Shown here piece after piece: positions 55,623 through 63,999 of a DNA stretch of 64,000 nucleotides. The position numbers and the translations under genes were made by a program. Numbering within the stretch: the stretch's first letter is position 1; each line of letters begins with the position of its first letter. This DNA is from CAZDCD01 sp964503885 (GTDB taxonomy: Bacteria; Bacteroidota; Bacteroidia; Bacteroidales; UBA10428), in the NCBI GenBank assembly GCA_964503885.1, contig CAZDCD010000012.1:60455-124454 (forward strand), given 5' to 3'. The notes under the pieces were generated by a model. It did no database searches. It saw only the letters and a list, made by a program, of their open reading frames with translations, and was not told the DNA's origin.

Positions 55623-56950
55623 TGCATAGCGTCATTTTTCCTGAGAAAGATGCGGAGCATAAAAAATCCGAGAATACCCGCAACCAGCGAACCAACAAAT
55701 ATTCCTATCTTTGCCGGGTTGATGAACTGCTGCTGATCGAATGCAAGGTTTGTAATGAACAACGACATGGTAAATCCTATACCCCCTATAAATCCAATTC
55801 CCAGGATATGTATCCATTTTGTTTGCACCGGCAATTCGGCAAAACCAAGTTTGACCGCAAGCCATGTAAAGATAAAAATTCCGAACACTTTTCCGGCCAC
55901 CAGGCTTGATTCGATGGTGATGCTTAGCGGATTCAACAACTCCTCAAAAGCCCCCCTTCCGAATACCACTCCCGCGTTGGTCAGAGCAAATGCCGGTATA
56001 ACAATATAGGTAACAAAACCATGAAGCCTATGTTCAAGAGATTGAAGCGGACTTTGTACTTTTTTCAGTTCACTTTCCATATTGTCAATTGACGAGATCT
56101 GATCATCTGTCAGGGTTACCTTGTCGTTGCAATCGTCGTCACAAAAATGGGAAAGGTTGCTGTTTATTCTGCGCCTGAAAGTCCCCACCCTGGTTTTCCT
56201 GCCGATAGGAATGGTAAATGCAATGAGCACACCAGCGATTGTCGGGTGTATTCCTGATTTCAGGAACATGAACCAGATGATCCAGCCCAAAATCATATAC
56301 AAATGGATAATCCGTAATTTAAAGTAGTTGAATAGCAGCAGATAAAGGTACAATCCCAATCCTATCAGAAGATATTTGATCTGCACTTCGGGAGTATAGA
56401 ATAAGGCGATAATAGCAACTGCCCCCAGATCATCAACTATGGCGAAAGCTACCAGAAATACTTTCAGGCTCAGCGGCACACGTTTTCCGAGCAAACTCAG
56501 TACCGCCAGAGAGAAGGCAATGTCAGTGGCCATAGGAATACCCCAGCCCGATGCTGTTTCAGCGTTCTTATTCATAACTGAATAGATCAGCGCGGGTAAC
56601 AACATTCCGCCGATAGCGGCGAATATCGGCAATGCTGCTTTTCTTGGTGAGGAAAGTTCTCCCACAAGTATTTCCCTTTTGATCTCCAGTCCGACCACAA
56701 AGAAAAAAATGGCCATCAGCCCGTCATTTATCCAGTGAAGAATAGTGTTCGATATGGTGTATTTACCGATCCCGATCGAGAGTTCGTATTCCCATAAACG
56801 ATTGTAAATGTCGCCCCAGGCTGAATTTGCCCAAAGAATTGCCACCAGTGTAAAAAAAAGCAGAACAATTCCTCCCGACGCTTCTATTTCGAAAAAACGT
56901 TGGAAAGGACTGATAATATTTGTTACAATGTTATTTTTTTGAGAATCCAT
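55619..56950 (-). CDS. nhaA: Na+/H+ antiporter NhaA
   Basis: NhaA exchanges sodium for protons. The 443-residue protein has about 12 helices, SGGIVLLFFTLVAILWANS, the FFFVVGLEIKREI block, the paired Asp in FAIVDDLGAVAIIAL and IGGIGFTMSLFITNLAF. A Cys/Asp-rich loop (CDDDCNDKVTLTDD, ~270) lengthens the middle region, as in many Bacteroidota NhaA proteins. It overlaps cysH by 4 nt. Confidence 0.96.
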   Translation of the reverse strand: MDSQKNNIVTNIISPFQRFFEIEASGGIVLLFFTLVAILWANSAWGDIYNRLWEYELSIGIGKYTISNTILHWINDGLMAIFFFVVGLEIKREILVGELSSPRKAALPIFAAIGGMLLPALIYSVMNKNAETASGWGIPMATDIAFSLAVLSLLGKRVPLSLKVFLVAFAIVDDLGAVAIIALFYTPEVQIKYLLIGLGLYLYLLLFNYFKLRIIHLYMILGWIIWFMFLKSGIHPTIAGVLIAFTIPIGRKTRVGTFRRRINSNLSHFCDDDCNDKVTLTDDQISSIDNMESELKKVQSPLQSLEHRLHGFVTYIVIPAFALTNAGVVFGRGAFEELLNPLSITIESSLVAGKVFGIFIFTWLAVKLGFAELPVQTKWIHILGIGFIGGIGFTMSLFITNLAFDQQQFINPAKIGIFVGSLVAGILGFFMLRIFLRKNDAMQ

Positions 56951-57277
56951 CAGGTAAAAATATTTGAATGCGTGTGCAAAGAAAATAAAAAAAAACTACC
57001 TGGCATAATACTTTATCAGCCAATTGATAAACATAGCTTTTTTTAAGGTAACAAACCGAAATGATTTTGGTTAGTATATAGATTGAATTTAGATGGGGTT
57101 ATCTCGTTGGTAATTCCACCCTTCCGGGCTCCCCTGTAAGGTATCTTTTTACCAGTATCTTTGAAGCCTGGCAGGTTGTATTTTCCAGGTTATCCGGATC
57201 AGCCATTGCAGGGTTCTTCTTCCGGTATTTCCGGCTGATATTTTTAATCCCGGTGGTTCTGGTGATTTGTTAGTCAA
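56951..57277. other. Intergenic region without an identified gene
   Basis: Between nhaA and the kinase remnant no gene is recognised. On the minus strand about 50 codons (about 57110-57265) are open, reading KYRKKNPAMADPDNLENTT and VKRYLTGEPGRVELP, without a proper start. This may be a fragment of a lost gene. Confidence 0.4.
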
Positions 57278-58116
57278 TCAGGCTGATTGCGGTATGGTAA
57301 ATTTTATTGCATTGGTAATCAAGTTTCTGAATACAGTGTTGATCATATTTTTATCGGTATATGCCCGGGCACCGGAAGGAATGTTAACATCCGTCTCAAT
57401 ACCTTTCTCCCGGACATTGTTTTTTACAGGTTCAATATTCGATTCGGCCGGCTCAATGATATTGAATGCTTCTTTTTTGATCTTCAGGTTACTCGTCTGG
57501 GTTCTGGCCCACTGCAGTAAATTTTCAAGCAACCGGTATATCTTCTGGGAAAAGAATGTGATCAGACCGATGCACTGTTTACGTGTGGGATCATCCAGTT
57601 CATCATATTGACTGACAAGCATCTCAGTAGATCCGAGAAGCGAATTAAACGGATTTTTCAGATCATGAGCTATGATGGAGAAGAATTTATCTTTGGTGGC
57701 ATTGAGGGTGTTCAGGGTTTTGTTTTTCTCGCTCAACTCTTCAGTCTGCTCTTCGATAAATTGCTGATGTTCTTCGAGTGTGGTATTGGTTTCATTGAGC
57801 ATGGTTGCCTGTTCCACCAGGGCTTTGTTTTTATCCTGGAACTCTTTTGTACGCTCTTCAACTACTTTCTCCAACAGCATTTTCTGTTTCTTCAGACGTA
57901 CAACCCTGTAAAAATACGGAACTCATAACCGTCAATCAGGTTTAATCCGTCGTTCGTTCCGAACCAGAGAAAACCTTTTGAATCCTGGAAGATGGAGTTG
58001 ACTATGTTATTTGACAATCCGTCGCCTGTTGTCAGATGCGAGAAGTTAAGGATAACATCAGACGCATAACTCAATTGAAATAAGGCTGATACAAAGATAA
58101 CCAGAAATGTCTCAAT
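57278..58116 (-). pseudogene. Decayed hybrid sensor kinase (propeller start, coiled coil, HisKA)
   Basis: A frame with a signal-peptide-like start (IETFLVIFVSALFQLSYA) and the first two-component propeller repeat (FSHLTTGDGLSNNIV, DSKGFLWFGTNDGLNLIDGY) is interrupted near 57910. The next coding text, in another frame, is the juxtamembrane FYRVVRLKKQ, a coiled coil (QEEL-type repeats, LVEQATMLNETNTTLEEHQ) and HisKA (FFSIIAHDLKNPFNSLLGS). It ends in the ATPase N-box (NLITNAIKFT). Most of the propeller, the Y_Y_Y domain and the membrane helix are missing, the start ATG is lost (ATT) and the C-terminus is cut. I read it as a pseudogene with an internal deletion. Confidence 0.8.
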
Positions 58117-58275
58117 ATTTGGAAATTATACAGATTAAATATTCATTAAAAGATACGAAAATAAATATTGTATCATTCCCTGAAAAAATTCAAGCCGGTT
58201 TTATGCACTTGTGGGCTGCAATGACTGAATTTACAGCCTGTTATATCTGTCGATCGTTGTATTCCGGTTTGCAGA

Positions 58276-58533
58276 TTATCTGCTCTTTGGTACAGTAAAC
58301 GTAAAAGTGGAACCTAAGATTTCCTTACTTTTTACGCTAATTGTGCCCCCGTTCTTTTCCACAAATTCTATGCATATGATAAGACCCAGTCCTGTACCCG
58401 TCTCACCGTGAGTACCTTCGGTTGATCTCACCTCATCGATCTCAAATATTTTTCGCAGCTTTTCTTCGGATATCCCTATCCCCGTATCGGTGATCTCAAC
58501 CTTCCAGAACCGGATCAATCTGTCCCGGTATTG
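58276..58533 (-). pseudogene. C-terminal fragment of a sensor kinase ATPase domain
   Basis: The frame holds only the G-box half of a HATPase domain: WKVEITDTGIGISEEKLRKI, TGTGLGLIICIEFVEKNGG and STFTFTVPKSR at its natural end. There is no N-box, HisKA or ATG upstream; the open frame begins at QYRDRLIRFW after a stop. It lies upstream, on the same strand, of another kinase remnant, so it may be the end of a second decayed kinase gene or a displaced part of the same one. Confidence 0.75.
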
Positions 58534-58555
58534 TCAACCCGGTCATTCCGGAATA

Positions 58556-59314
58556 CTATTTCTTTCGCCCCGGACGATATTTATCAATAATAGAGGAGAC
58601 TACCGAAATCATTTGAGCATCGTGCAGGTTCTCTATCCTTCCGAACTCATACCATTGTGACTGGTTTTGTATAAATGCTTTTACCGGATATTGGGAAGAA
58701 AGCCTGAGATAAAGAGCGGTCATGGAAAAAACACCCTTTTCACTGATGAGATCAAAGATAGCCGGACTGATCACGTGTATGACACTAAAACCATAATATG
58801 ACAAGGTTGTTGTTGAAGTTCGTGTGATAACCTCTTCGCCGGTCAGGTTATTTTTCCATCCGCATAACAGGTTGTCTTCATCCACAATGAAATCACGAGT
58901 TGAATTCCTTTTTTTCACCGCAAGTGTGGCCAGCGGGTTGTGCTTCCTGTGATAGCTGAGCATCGAGCTAAGATCGAGGTCGGTATACATATCGGAACCC
59001 AGGAGAAAAAACGGTTCACCGTCATCGAAAAACCAGGCTGTTTTTTTTAATCCCCCGCCCGTATCAAGAAGCTGATCCCTCTCATCTGAAATCTCAATTC
59101 GGCATCCGAAATGCTTATGCCTGATGAAGTCTTCTACCTGCTCGGCCAGGTGGTGCACATTTATAATGATTTCTTCCACCCCGAAGGATCTGACATAATT
59201 TATCTGGTGTTCCAGCATGGTCAATCCGCAAATTTCCATAAGCACCTTAGGTTTCGAATCGGTCAGCGGACGAAGGCGTGTGCCCTTTCCCGCAGCCAGG
59301 ATCATCGCTTTCAT
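58556..59314 (-). CDS. Sugar-1-phosphate nucleotidyltransferase, MurU-like
   Basis: The 252-residue protein has the nucleotidyltransferase signature MILAAGKGTRLRPLTDSKPK, a GGGL segment (LLDTGGGLKKTAWFF), LLGSDMYTDLDL and a C-terminal WYEFGRIENLHDA. MurU makes UDP-MurNAc from MurNAc-1-phosphate in a recycling route with the kinase AmgK. Here the neighbour two genes upstream is an AmgK-like kinase, which supports a similar pair. Mannose-1-phosphate or glucose-1-phosphate are alternative substrates. It starts 4 nt after the 45-residue protein gene. Confidence 0.88.
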   Translation of the reverse strand: MKAMILAAGKGTRLRPLTDSKPKVLMEICGLTMLEHQINYVRSFGVEEIIINVHHLAEQVEDFIRHKHFGCRIEISDERDQLLDTGGGLKKTAWFFDDGEPFFLLGSDMYTDLDLSSMLSYHRKHNPLATLAVKKRNSTRDFIVDEDNLLCGWKNNLTGEEVITRTSTTTLSYYGFSVIHVISPAIFDLISEKGVFSMTALYLRLSSQYPVKAFIQNQSQWYEFGRIENLHDAQMISVVSSIIDKYRPGRKK

Positions 59315-59318
59315 GCCT

Positions 59319-59456
59319 CTAACTGATTTTGAATGCTTTGCATAAATGCTTCTTTTTATGTGCAGTGGTTTTGCATTTCCTGCACTGATAAACAGCCTCT
59401 TTCCTGCTTATCTCAGTTCTTTTCGAATCAGATTTCTTACACATTGTTTTGGTCAT
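59319..59456 (-). CDS. 45-residue Cys/Lys-rich protein, putative zinc knuckle
   Basis: This small gene lies exactly between the kinase-RapZ gene (12 nt gap) and the nucleotidyltransferase gene (4 nt gap). Its product starts MTKTMCKKSDSKRTEISRKE, then has Cys-x2-Cys (YQCRKCKTT), His and another Cys (HKKKHLCKAFK). The CxxC-x(9)-C arrangement with nearby His residues could form a small metal site. It carries no signal peptide. Its tight spacing argues that it is translated, but length and lack of family recognition keep confidence moderate. Confidence 0.65.
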   Translation of the reverse strand: MTKTMCKKSDSKRTEISRKEAVYQCRKCKTTAHKKKHLCKAFKIS

Positions 59457-59468
59457 AAACCCGGGGTA

Positions 59469-60887
59469 TTACGATTTATCCAGTTCCCTGTGCCTAACAA
59501 CAACTTTCAGGTCATGATGCTGAATCAGCCGGGCAACTTCTTCGGCACAGTATACCGAGCGGTGTTGTCCGCCTGTACATCCGAAATTTACCATCAGGTC
59601 GGTCATGTTCCTTTCCCTATAGTTTTTTACAGAAGCTTCCACCAGGTGGTATGCATTTCTGATGAATGCTTTTACTTCAGGGCTTTCACCGAGAAATTCA
59701 ATAATGCATAGGTCTTTCCCGGTATACTCTTTATATTTTTCCAACCGGCCCGGGTTGGGCAGTGCCCGGCAGTCGAAAACAAATCCCCCTCCGTTACCGG
59801 TATTATCAGGCGGAATGCCGTTCTTAAATGCAAAGCTGTTGATCCGCAAGGTCAGTACAGCCGACTTGTCCTCAAACTCACTCAGGAACGAGGATGTGAT
59901 GATCTGGTCGAAACATTTTAAAAGCTGGGGAGTATCAATACCCTGGTTACCATGGATCACAAACCATTCAAGGTTTTTTACGGCCGCCGGAATGCTCTGC
60001 AGGAAAAAATGCTTCCGTTCAAAGTAACCCCGGTAGCCGTATGCTCCCAATGCCTGTAACATGCGTATAAGAACAAAACCGGGATAATATTTTACAAAAT
60101 CCTTCGCACGAAATTCAGGTACCCTGCTGAAAATTTCAACATAATAGCCGAGCAGTTCATCCCTTATCTCCGGGGAGAGCGACGTTTTGGCTTCAAACAG
60201 TAACGAGGCGAGATCGTACTGCAGCGCTCCCCTTCTTCCGCCCTGGTAATCGATGAAATAGATTTTACCGTTGTGCAGCATGATATTCCTGGTCTGAAAA
60301 TCCCTGAACATAAAAAAGGTGCTCTCGGCCTGCAGCAGATAATCGATCAGTGCGTTAAAATCATCTTCAAGATCCTGTTCATAAAATCGTACACCGGTGA
60401 GCTTAAGAAAATAGGATTTGAAATAATGCAGGTCCCAGATCATGCTTTGACGGTCGAACGCCGCTCTCGGATAGCATACGGTAAAATCAAGGTCTTTTGC
60501 GGCATTAACCTGAAGCACCGGCATCTCCCTGATAACGCTTTTGTATATGTTCAGAAGAGCTTCCCTGTCGTCGCTGTTTTCAAGAAAATAATTGTATAGC
60601 AGCGTATCGCCAAGATCTTCTTCGAGATATATGTGCTTATCCATATCTGCAGCCCATACTTCAGGTACATTTACACCCTTTTTTTTCAGGTGCCGTGAAA
60701 GGTATATGAATGCCTCATTTTCTTTGTGATCGGGATTGTAAACACCGATGGCATGGGAATGCGCACCCGATATTCTGAAATATTTTCTGGCGCTTCCCGA
60801 CTCAGGAAGGGAATCGATTAGGACGGCGTCTTCTGCGCACCAACCTTTAAACAATTCCTTAAGTCCGGTTACTGTTTCTTTATTCAT
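59469..60887 (-). CDS. Aminoglycoside phosphotransferase-like sugar kinase fused to RapZ C-terminal domain
   Basis: The N-terminal ~335 residues form an APH/AmgK-type kinase: SGSARKYFRIS (nucleotide loop), IYLEEDLGDTLLYNYF, catalytic FMFRDFQTRNIMLHNGKIYF with the metal Asp in FIDYQGGRRGALQYDLASLL. Residues ~340-472 match the RapZ C-terminal domain: FVFDCRALPNP, then NFGCTGGQHRSVYCAEEVARL. AmgK phosphorylates MurNAc/GlcNAc at C1, and RapZ in E. coli senses glucosamine-6-phosphate and controls GlmS through small RNAs. The fusion suggests a kinase controlled by an amino-sugar signal; that is inference. It is 59 nt after the decarboxylase gene. Confidence 0.9.
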   Translation of the reverse strand: MNKETVTGLKELFKGWCAEDAVLIDSLPESGSARKYFRISGAHSHAIGVYNPDHKENEAFIYLSRHLKKKGVNVPEVWAADMDKHIYLEEDLGDTLLYNYFLENSDDREALLNIYKSVIREMPVLQVNAAKDLDFTVCYPRAAFDRQSMIWDLHYFKSYFLKLTGVRFYEQDLEDDFNALIDYLLQAESTFFMFRDFQTRNIMLHNGKIYFIDYQGGRRGALQYDLASLLFEAKTSLSPEIRDELLGYYVEIFSRVPEFRAKDFVKYYPGFVLIRMLQALGAYGYRGYFERKHFFLQSIPAAVKNLEWFVIHGNQGIDTPQLLKCFDQIITSSFLSEFEDKSAVLTLRINSFAFKNGIPPDNTGNGGGFVFDCRALPNPGRLEKYKEYTGKDLCIIEFLGESPEVKAFIRNAYHLVEASVKNYRERNMTDLMVNFGCTGGQHRSVYCAEEVARLIQHHDLKVVVRHRELDKS

Positions 60888-60946
60888 AGGTTTTTCTGAA
60901 ATTGCAATACCGCACTTTATTTCGAAAAATATACAACCGTGAACGA

Positions 60947-62368
60947 TTACCTGCCAATTCTCCCGGCTTGTTCCATTAAAACAGCAAAGGCATGCTCCAC
61001 ATGTCTTTTTTCAATATATGTCTGGCTCGTATGCAGGCGTAATGCAAAGTTACCATTCAATTTTGTATGGGAAAGATAAATTTCCCCGTTATTGTTCACA
61101 TTGTGCAACAGCATTTCATTGATTTGGTTAAGCTCAGCCTGTTGCAGGGTATTGTCAGGAATATACCGGAAACAGACCAGGTTGAAATTCAGCGGAGCCA
61201 GAATCTCAAATTTCCTTGTTTTTTCAATCGCTCCGGCGAACCACCGGGCATATTCGATTTGTTCCCTGAGCCTTGCCTGCAATCCCTTCACCCCAAAATT
61301 TCTGATAACAAACCAGAGCTTCAGCGCCCTGAACCTTCTTCCAAGCTGTATGCCCCAGTCGCTGTAATTGTTTACCCGATCATCGGATACAGTCTTCAGG
61401 TATTCGGGTACAACCTGGAATGTTTTGATGAGGGCGTCACGGTCTTTCACAAAATATGCCGAACAATCGAAGTTCGTAAAGAGCCACTTATGCGGATTAA
61501 ATACAATGCTGTCAGCATCTTCAATACCCTCGATCATATAGCGGTATTCGGGCAATATCAGGGCAGATCCGGTAAAAGCGGCATCGATATGCAGCCAGAT
61601 GCCGTGGCGTTGTGCAATTTCTGTTAGCGGCCTGACAGGATCAACTGCAGTAGAACCTGTTGTTCCAAGCGCAGCCACCACACATAAGGGTATATTTCCT
61701 TCACCGATATCCCGATTAATTGCTTTTTCAAGTTCTCCGGGTATAATGGCGAAATGCCCGTCTACCTTTATCTTCACAAGGTTTGTTTTGCCGATCCCTG
61801 CAATTTTCACGGCTTTTTCAACCGATGAGTGAGCTTCAGAAGAACAATACACTTTATATTTCTGGCCAGTAAATCCTTCATTGTTAATGGTAAACCCCGA
61901 TCTCTTTTCGCGGGCCGTAAGAATTGCGCATAAGGTAGCCGTAGAAGCGGTATCCTGGATAACTCCCTGAAAATGTTGCGGAATTCCTGTCATGGTTTTC
62001 AGCCAGTTCATCATTTTTTCTTCGAGCTCGGCAGCAGCAGGTGATGTTTCCCATTTCATACATTGTGTTCCCAGCGCTGCGGTGAGCATTTCGGCCAGCA
62101 ACGAGGGAAAGCTGGAATTGGCGGGGAAATAGGCAAAAAAGTTCGGACTTTGCCAGTGCGTAATCCCGGGAAGCAATATCTTCTCAAAATCATTAAGGAT
62201 AGCTGTGATGTCTTCACCTTCTTCAGGGGCATCGGGAGGTAGATTCTTGTAGATTTCCCCGGGCCTGACCTGTGACTTAACAGGATAATTCTCAATGCCA
62301 TCGAAGTATTGAGCTATCCATTCTATAAATCTGGCCCCGTCTTTTCTGAATTGTTCCGTTTGATGCAT
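60947..62368 (-). CDS. PLP-dependent group II decarboxylase (aromatic amino acid type)
   Basis: The 473-residue protein belongs to the DDC family: NFFAYFPANSSFPSLLAEML, ATLGTTGSTAVDP (read as AALGTTGSTAVDPVRPL), LHIDAAFTGSALI and the PLP-lysine motif FNPHKWLFTNFDCSAYFV. These enzymes decarboxylate aromatic amino acids such as tryptophan, tyrosine or DOPA; which one cannot be told. Length fits. It is 59 nt before the kinase-RapZ gene on the same strand but may be unrelated metabolically. Confidence 0.92.
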   Translation of the reverse strand: MHQTEQFRKDGARFIEWIAQYFDGIENYPVKSQVRPGEIYKNLPPDAPEEGEDITAILNDFEKILLPGITHWQSPNFFAYFPANSSFPSLLAEMLTAALGTQCMKWETSPAAAELEEKMMNWLKTMTGIPQHFQGVIQDTASTATLCAILTAREKRSGFTINNEGFTGQKYKVYCSSEAHSSVEKAVKIAGIGKTNLVKIKVDGHFAIIPGELEKAINRDIGEGNIPLCVVAALGTTGSTAVDPVRPLTEIAQRHGIWLHIDAAFTGSALILPEYRYMIEGIEDADSIVFNPHKWLFTNFDCSAYFVKDRDALIKTFQVVPEYLKTVSDDRVNNYSDWGIQLGRRFRALKLWFVIRNFGVKGLQARLREQIEYARWFAGAIEKTRKFEILAPLNFNLVCFRYIPDNTLQQAELNQINEMLLHNVNNNGEIYLSHTKLNGNFALRLHTSQTYIEKRHVEHAFAVLMEQAGRIGR

Positions 62369-62508
62369 ACAATTGTCTTTTCATGCGATTCATGAATCCT
62401 ATTCGTCAGAATGCATTCCAAAATGCAGATCAAAATAAGCCAAAAATTTTTGTGAAAACTAATAATTTTGCTAATTGATCAAGAATTAATATCTTTAATG
62501 AAAATGAA

Positions 62509-62976
62509 ATGCGTATGGCAATGAAACTGGAGATATACGGTGCCAATGACCTGAATTTCGTGGAGCTGAATATTACCGGAGATAATGATAATTATGTTCG
62601 CTGTGCTCCGGAATCGAGCTTTGTGGACAGTATTGTCTTCAACATTTTCTCACCTTGTTTTGAAAATGCCAATAAACTATTTGATTTTTTCGGATCCACC
62701 AAGTATAATTCGAGAAGGATAATTCCTCTCAGAAATGAACTGTTAAAGAATCTCTCATCCTTCGAAAAGGTCACTACCATTGAAGCATTCATCACCATCT
62801 TCTCGAGAAAATTCCTTGGAAAAGATTTCCTTGAAGAGCTTGTAAAGCAAGACCCCGGCTGGAGGTATAAGTGGCAGGATTATATGAGCCTGCTCTGTGA
62901 GATCAACAAAGCACTCATTGCCCTTGCTGAACTTTGCGCCGATGAAGAGAAGATCTTATGGGTAATCGGGTACTAG
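62509..62976 (+). CDS. Small protein of unknown function
   Basis: The 155-residue soluble product is not recognised. It starts MRMAMKLEIYGANDLNF with three closely spaced Met codons, so the start is uncertain by up to four codons. The N-terminal ~60 residues look beta-rich, and the rest helical (LRNELLKNLSSFEKV, SLLCEINKALIALAELCADEE). Its stop overlaps the stop of the convergent aat gene in the sequence CTAG. No signal peptide or enzyme motif is seen. Confidence 0.7.
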   Translation: MRMAMKLEIYGANDLNFVELNITGDNDNYVRCAPESSFVDSIVFNIFSPCFENANKLFDFFGSTKYNSRRIIPLRNELLKNLSSFEKVTTIEAFITIFSRKFLGKDFLEELVKQDPGWRYKWQDYMSLLCEINKALIALAELCADEEKILWVIGY

Positions 62977-63644
62977 TCCGGTTCGTTCCATTTCCCCTTT
63001 ATTGTCTTTGCCCGGATCGCCTGTTTTAGAAGCACTATAAATTCTTTTCTTGGTATTTCTTCTGCACCGAGGCTTCTGAGGTGCTGCGTGGATTGCTGCA
63101 CATCGATAAAGGCAAAATCCAGTCTTTTCAACCGGTTAACAAGAAAATAAAGGGCAACCTTCGAAGCATCGGTAACAAGATGGAACATCGATTCACCGAA
63201 AAAAACCTTCCCAATGGAAATCCCATACAGGCCGCCGGCCAGTTTGCCGTTATAAAAGATCTCAGCAGAATGGGCATACCCTGCTTCATGCAGCCGGAGA
63301 TAAGCCTTCTGCATCTTTGCATTGATCCATGTTCCAGACAGATTTTTCCTGGGTACTACTGCACAGCTCTTAATGACCTTGGCAAAACAGGTATCGAACT
63401 TTACGGTAAACACCTTTTTCCTGATTTTCTGATTCAGGCTTTTCGACAACCTGAACTTATCGGGGAAAAGCACCATGCGTGGGTCGGGCGACCACCAGAG
63501 AATAGGCGTATCATCGTTATACCAGGGAAATATTCCCAATGAATAGGCATGCAGAAGAGTACCCACTTCAAGATTGCCGCCGTAAGCCAGCAATCCCTCT
63601 TCATCGGCAAGTTCAGGGTCGGGAAATATAATGTCGCTCGGCAT
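62973..63644 (-). CDS. aat: Leucyl/phenylalanyl-tRNA-protein transferase
   Basis: Aat adds Leu or Phe to the N-terminus of proteins with Lys/Arg ends, marking them for ClpS/ClpAP. The 223-residue protein has FPDPELADEEGLLAYGGNL, LGIFPWYNDDTPILWWSPDPR, the KNLSGTWINAKMQKAYLRLH and GESMFH motifs and the C-terminal DVQQSTQHLRSLGAEEIPR. I use the ATG at 63644 because the family starts here. The frame extends upstream through a repeat and into a tRNA, which cannot be coding. Confidence 0.95.
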   Translation of the reverse strand: MPSDIIFPDPELADEEGLLAYGGNLEVGTLLHAYSLGIFPWYNDDTPILWWSPDPRMVLFPDKFRLSKSLNQKIRKKVFTVKFDTCFAKVIKSCAVVPRKNLSGTWINAKMQKAYLRLHEAGYAHSAEIFYNGKLAGGLYGISIGKVFFGESMFHLVTDASKVALYFLVNRLKRLDFAFIDVQQSTQHLRSLGAEEIPRKEFIVLLKQAIRAKTIKGKWNEPD

Positions 63645-63703
63645 TCCTTTTTGGAATAAAAATAGAAAAAAGTCTGCACTCCGATATCCAGCATCCCAAT
63701 CTC

Positions 63704-63731
63704 TGAACTTGGAACATTGAACTTGGAACAT
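63704..63731. repeat. Two perfect 14-bp direct repeats
   Basis: tgaacttggaacat is present twice in tandem between aat and the first tRNA gene. A period-14 repeat with a different sequence occurs at 63832-63858 (gagtttcgggtttc), on the other side of that tRNA. Confidence 0.75.
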
Positions 63732-63738
63732 AATCGTG

Positions 63739-63824
63739 TGCCCAGGACAAGACTCGAACTTGCACACCCTTTAACAGGCGCCAGCCCCTCAAGCTGGTGT
63801 GTCTACCAATTCCACCACCTGGGC
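63739..63824 (-). tRNA. tRNA-Leu (GAG)
   Basis: The reverse complement folds as a class II tRNA: 7-bp acceptor GCCCAGG/CCTGGGC, D-arm with GGTAGACAC, anticodon stem CCAGC/GCTGG with loop TTGAGGG (anticodon GAG), a long variable arm and a T-arm with GTTCGAGTC. Discriminator is A. CCA is not encoded. Confidence 0.95.
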
Positions 63825-63831
63825 TTTTAAA

Positions 63832-63858
63832 GAGTTTCGGGTTTCGAGTTTCGGGTTT
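63832..63858. repeat. Period-14 direct repeat between the tRNA genes
   Basis: gagtttcgggtttc is followed by gagtttcgggttt. The rest of the gap holds further aactttgaacttt variants. No gene is present. Confidence 0.65.
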
Positions 63859-63915
63859 GAAGTTAATTAGTTTTCTAACCCGGAACTTTGAACTTTAAAC
63901 TCTGAACTTTTTCCG

Positions 63916-63999
63916 TGCCCAGAACAGGACTCGAACCTGCACAACCTTGCGATTACTAGTCCCTGAAACTAGCGCGTCTACCAATTCCGCCATCTGGGC
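63916..63999 (-). tRNA. tRNA-Leu (CAG)
   Basis: The reverse complement folds as a class II tRNA: acceptor GCCCAGA/TCTGGGC, D-arm GGTAGACGC, anticodon stem CTAGT/ACTAG with loop TTCAGGG (anticodon CAG), long variable arm, T-arm GTTCGAGTC and discriminator A. CCA is not encoded. It is 91 nt upstream of the other tRNA-Leu and probably shares its transcript. Confidence 0.95.

Noticed and set aside
63645..63767. N-terminal extension of the aat frame
   Set aside because: It runs through a 14-bp repeat and into a tRNA-Leu gene, and the protein family starts at the ATG at 63644.
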